Source of the DNA: Pandoraea cepalis
GTDB taxonomy: Bacteria > Pseudomonadota > Gammaproteobacteria > Burkholderiales > Burkholderiaceae
Direction: 5' to 3'
Length of the DNA: 64,000 bases
Assembly (NCBI RefSeq): GCF_902459665.1
Contig: NZ_CABPSL010000023.1
Location: 1-64,000, forward strand
Part shown: positions 62,856 through 64,000 of the stretch, piece after piece
Position numbering within the stretch: the stretch's first letter is position 1
Layout of the letters: each line of letters begins with the position of its first letter
Made by a program: the position numbers and the translations under genes
Notes under the pieces: model-generated
What the model saw: the letters and a program-made list of their open reading frames with translations, nothing else
Told to the model about the DNA's origin: nothing
Databases searched by the model: none

Positions 62856-64000
62856 ATGAACAACGAGATGCAGCGAAACCGGCGCAATCTTCTCAAAGCC
62901 TGCGGCGCCGCGGCTGGCAGCATGATGGTTCCCGCGCTGATGGCGCCGGTGTCGGCGGCGTTGCACGCGGCGGAACGGCCTTCGCAGCCAGCCCAGCCAG
63001 CCCAGCCAGAGCGAGACGAGTTCATCTTGCGCGGTGGGTACGTGCTGACAATGGATTCGTCACTCGGCGAATTCCCCGTGGGCGACGTGCACGTAAAGGG
63101 CGGTGCTATCGTCGCCGTGGCCGCGCGCATCGATCTGCCGAACGTGCGGATTATCGACGCGAGCCGTACGATCGTCATGCCGGGGTTCGTGGACACGCAT
63201 CAACACATGTGGACGAGCCTGTTGCGCGGCTCGCTGCGCGGCGACGATCCGACCTTCGGCTATTTCCCGAGCAAGGCCCGTGCCGGTGCCGTCATGACGC
63301 CGGAGGACATCTACCACTCGGTGCGTTTCGGGTTGGCGCAGAACCTGATGTCCGGCATCACCACCGTGCACGACTTTTGTCACAACGTGCGCTCGCCAGC
63401 GCATGCGCGGGCGGATCTACAGGCGCTGGAGGATCTTGGCGTTCGCGCCCGATTCTCATACGGGCGCTTCGGCGAGCCGTCGTCGCAGCCTATGGACTGG
63501 CAGGATGTCGAGCGAGTGCGGCAGACGATATTGCCGACGCGTCCACGGCTGACATTGGGCGTTGTCGTCGCGCCGGTGACGGAAAAGGACGGTTCGATGC
63601 GCGCCAGCGTATTCGATGATCTCAGCACGTCGATGGCGCGTGCCCAGGCCATGCAGCTTCCTTACACGCTGCACTACGGGAATCTGACGCACGGCATTAT
63701 CGACGTGATGGCCAGGCATCAATGGCTGAATTCGGACCTGCTGCTGGTGCATCCGCAAGGGTTCACGGCGGCGGAGCGCCAGACGCTCGCGGCATCGAAC
63801 GTGCGCATCAGTATCGCGCCCGCCATCGAGCTGCAGTACTCCACGGTGAGAAGCGGATATACCCAATTTGCGGAAATGGAAGCGCTTCACGCGCAAATGG
63901 GGCTTTCGACCGATTCTTCGGCGGCATCGGCCAATGCCAACTTCTTCAACGAAATGCGCGCCCTGTTGTGGGCACACAAGTCGAGAAGCGACACGAACGT
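62856..64000 (+). CDS. Tat-exported amidohydrolase (cytosine deaminase/atrazine chlorohydrolase-like), 3' end beyond window
   Basis: The first 381 codons are in the window and the frame runs off the edge. The N-terminus has a twin-arginine signal (NRRNLLKACGAAAGS) with a hydrophobic stretch to about residue 42, then a short PAQ repeat and the mature enzyme. The composite amidohydrolase domain starts at FILRGGYVLTMD and contains the metal-binding FVDTHQHMW (HxH). A later LHYGNLTHG and LLLVHPQGF follow, and LSTDSSA would hold the metal aspartate. The start at 62856 is fixed by AAGGAGG (62843-62849). Export of an ATZ/TRZ-type hydrolase is uncommon and suggests hydrolysis of a substrate in the periplasm. 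Confidence 0.85.
   Translation, partial: MNNEMQRNRRNLLKACGAAAGSMMVPALMAPVSAALHAAERPSQPAQPAQPERDEFILRGGYVLTMDSSLGEFPVGDVHVKGGAIVAVAARIDLPNVRIIDASRTIVMPGFVDTHQHMWTSLLRGSLRGDDPTFGYFPSKARAGAVMTPEDIYHSVRFGLAQNLMSGITTVHDFCHNVRSPAHARADLQALEDLGVRARFSYGRFGEPSSQPMDWQDVERVRQTILPTRPRLTLGVVVAPVTEKDGSMRASVFDDLSTSMARAQAMQLPYTLHYGNLTHGIIDVMARHQWLNSDLLLVHPQGFTAAERQTLAASNVRISIAPAIELQYSTVRSGYTQFAEMEALHAQMGLSTDSSAASANANFFNEMRALLWAHKSRSDTN

Noticed and set aside
62988-63012. CCAGCC tandem repeat as a mobile or regulatory element.
   Set aside because: It is in frame and encodes a short PAQPAQP linker between the Tat signal and the enzyme, so a coding explanation is enough.

Overview
The window is high-GC proteobacterial DNA with tightly packed core metabolic genes. 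Gene content and order (paaABCDE-DUF1835-paaR, mprF-acvB, a coxMNOP-type oxidase, an SPI-2-like translocon operon, many LysR regulators) point to a beta-proteobacterium of the Burkholderiaceae, most likely Pandoraea or a close relative. The genus is inferred from gene content, not from a marker gene.

Region 1 (1-3550) is the ragged, AT-richer end of a surface-polysaccharide locus: the 3' part of a heptose-7-phosphate kinase, gmhA, a glycosyltransferase, and the first codons of another gene cut off by a complete IS30-family element. The IS has no target duplication, and core respiratory genes lie just beyond it, so this looks like a rearrangement junction. Region 2 (3600-9090) is a five-gene haem-copper oxidase operon with a possible leader peptide and a 10-bp periodic repeat array between subunits II and I. 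Region 3 (9115-16572) holds a LysR regulator and a cluster of a DUF1445 protein (D-glutamate cyclase family), an MFS carrier and a fused 5-oxoprolinase, which together could form a route for D-glutamate or 5-oxoproline. Region 4 (16729-21613) is a type III secretion translocon operon in the Salmonella SPI-2 order (sseA, sseB, sscA, sseC, sseD, sseE) with an extra SseB/EspA-like gene and no apparatus genes in view.

Region 5 (21620-36159) contains a DASS transporter, a GIY-YIG protein, a serine hydrolase, the lipid-modification pair mprF-acvB, a RutG-type permease, a LysR regulator, the RNA helicase rhlE, a BASS transporter and a parvulin. Region 6 (36571-40968) is a four-gene cluster (FAD oxidoreductase, single-domain AfsA-type hotdog protein, fatty-acid desaturase, FAD monooxygenase) that looks like a small lipid or butyrolactone-type biosynthesis system. 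I consider it the best candidate for an undescribed pathway. A triple ATCCAAT operator-like element sits upstream.

Region 7 (41038-54212) is mostly housekeeping: a methyltransferase with a divergent MmyB-type regulator, crcB, pyrE, an MFS carrier, maeB, a very large indolepyruvate:ferredoxin oxidoreductase, a small exported protein, an Lrp regulator with palindromic operator, and a GNAT enzyme. Region 8 (54454-60226) is the aerobic phenylacetate degradation operon paaABCDE with a DUF1835 gene and the TetR repressor paaR. The paaA promoter has an 18-bp perfect palindrome overlapping its spacer. Region 9 (60375-64000) is a LysR regulator divergent from a porin and a Tat-exported amidohydrolase that runs off the window. 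I saw no tRNA, rRNA or CRISPR array.
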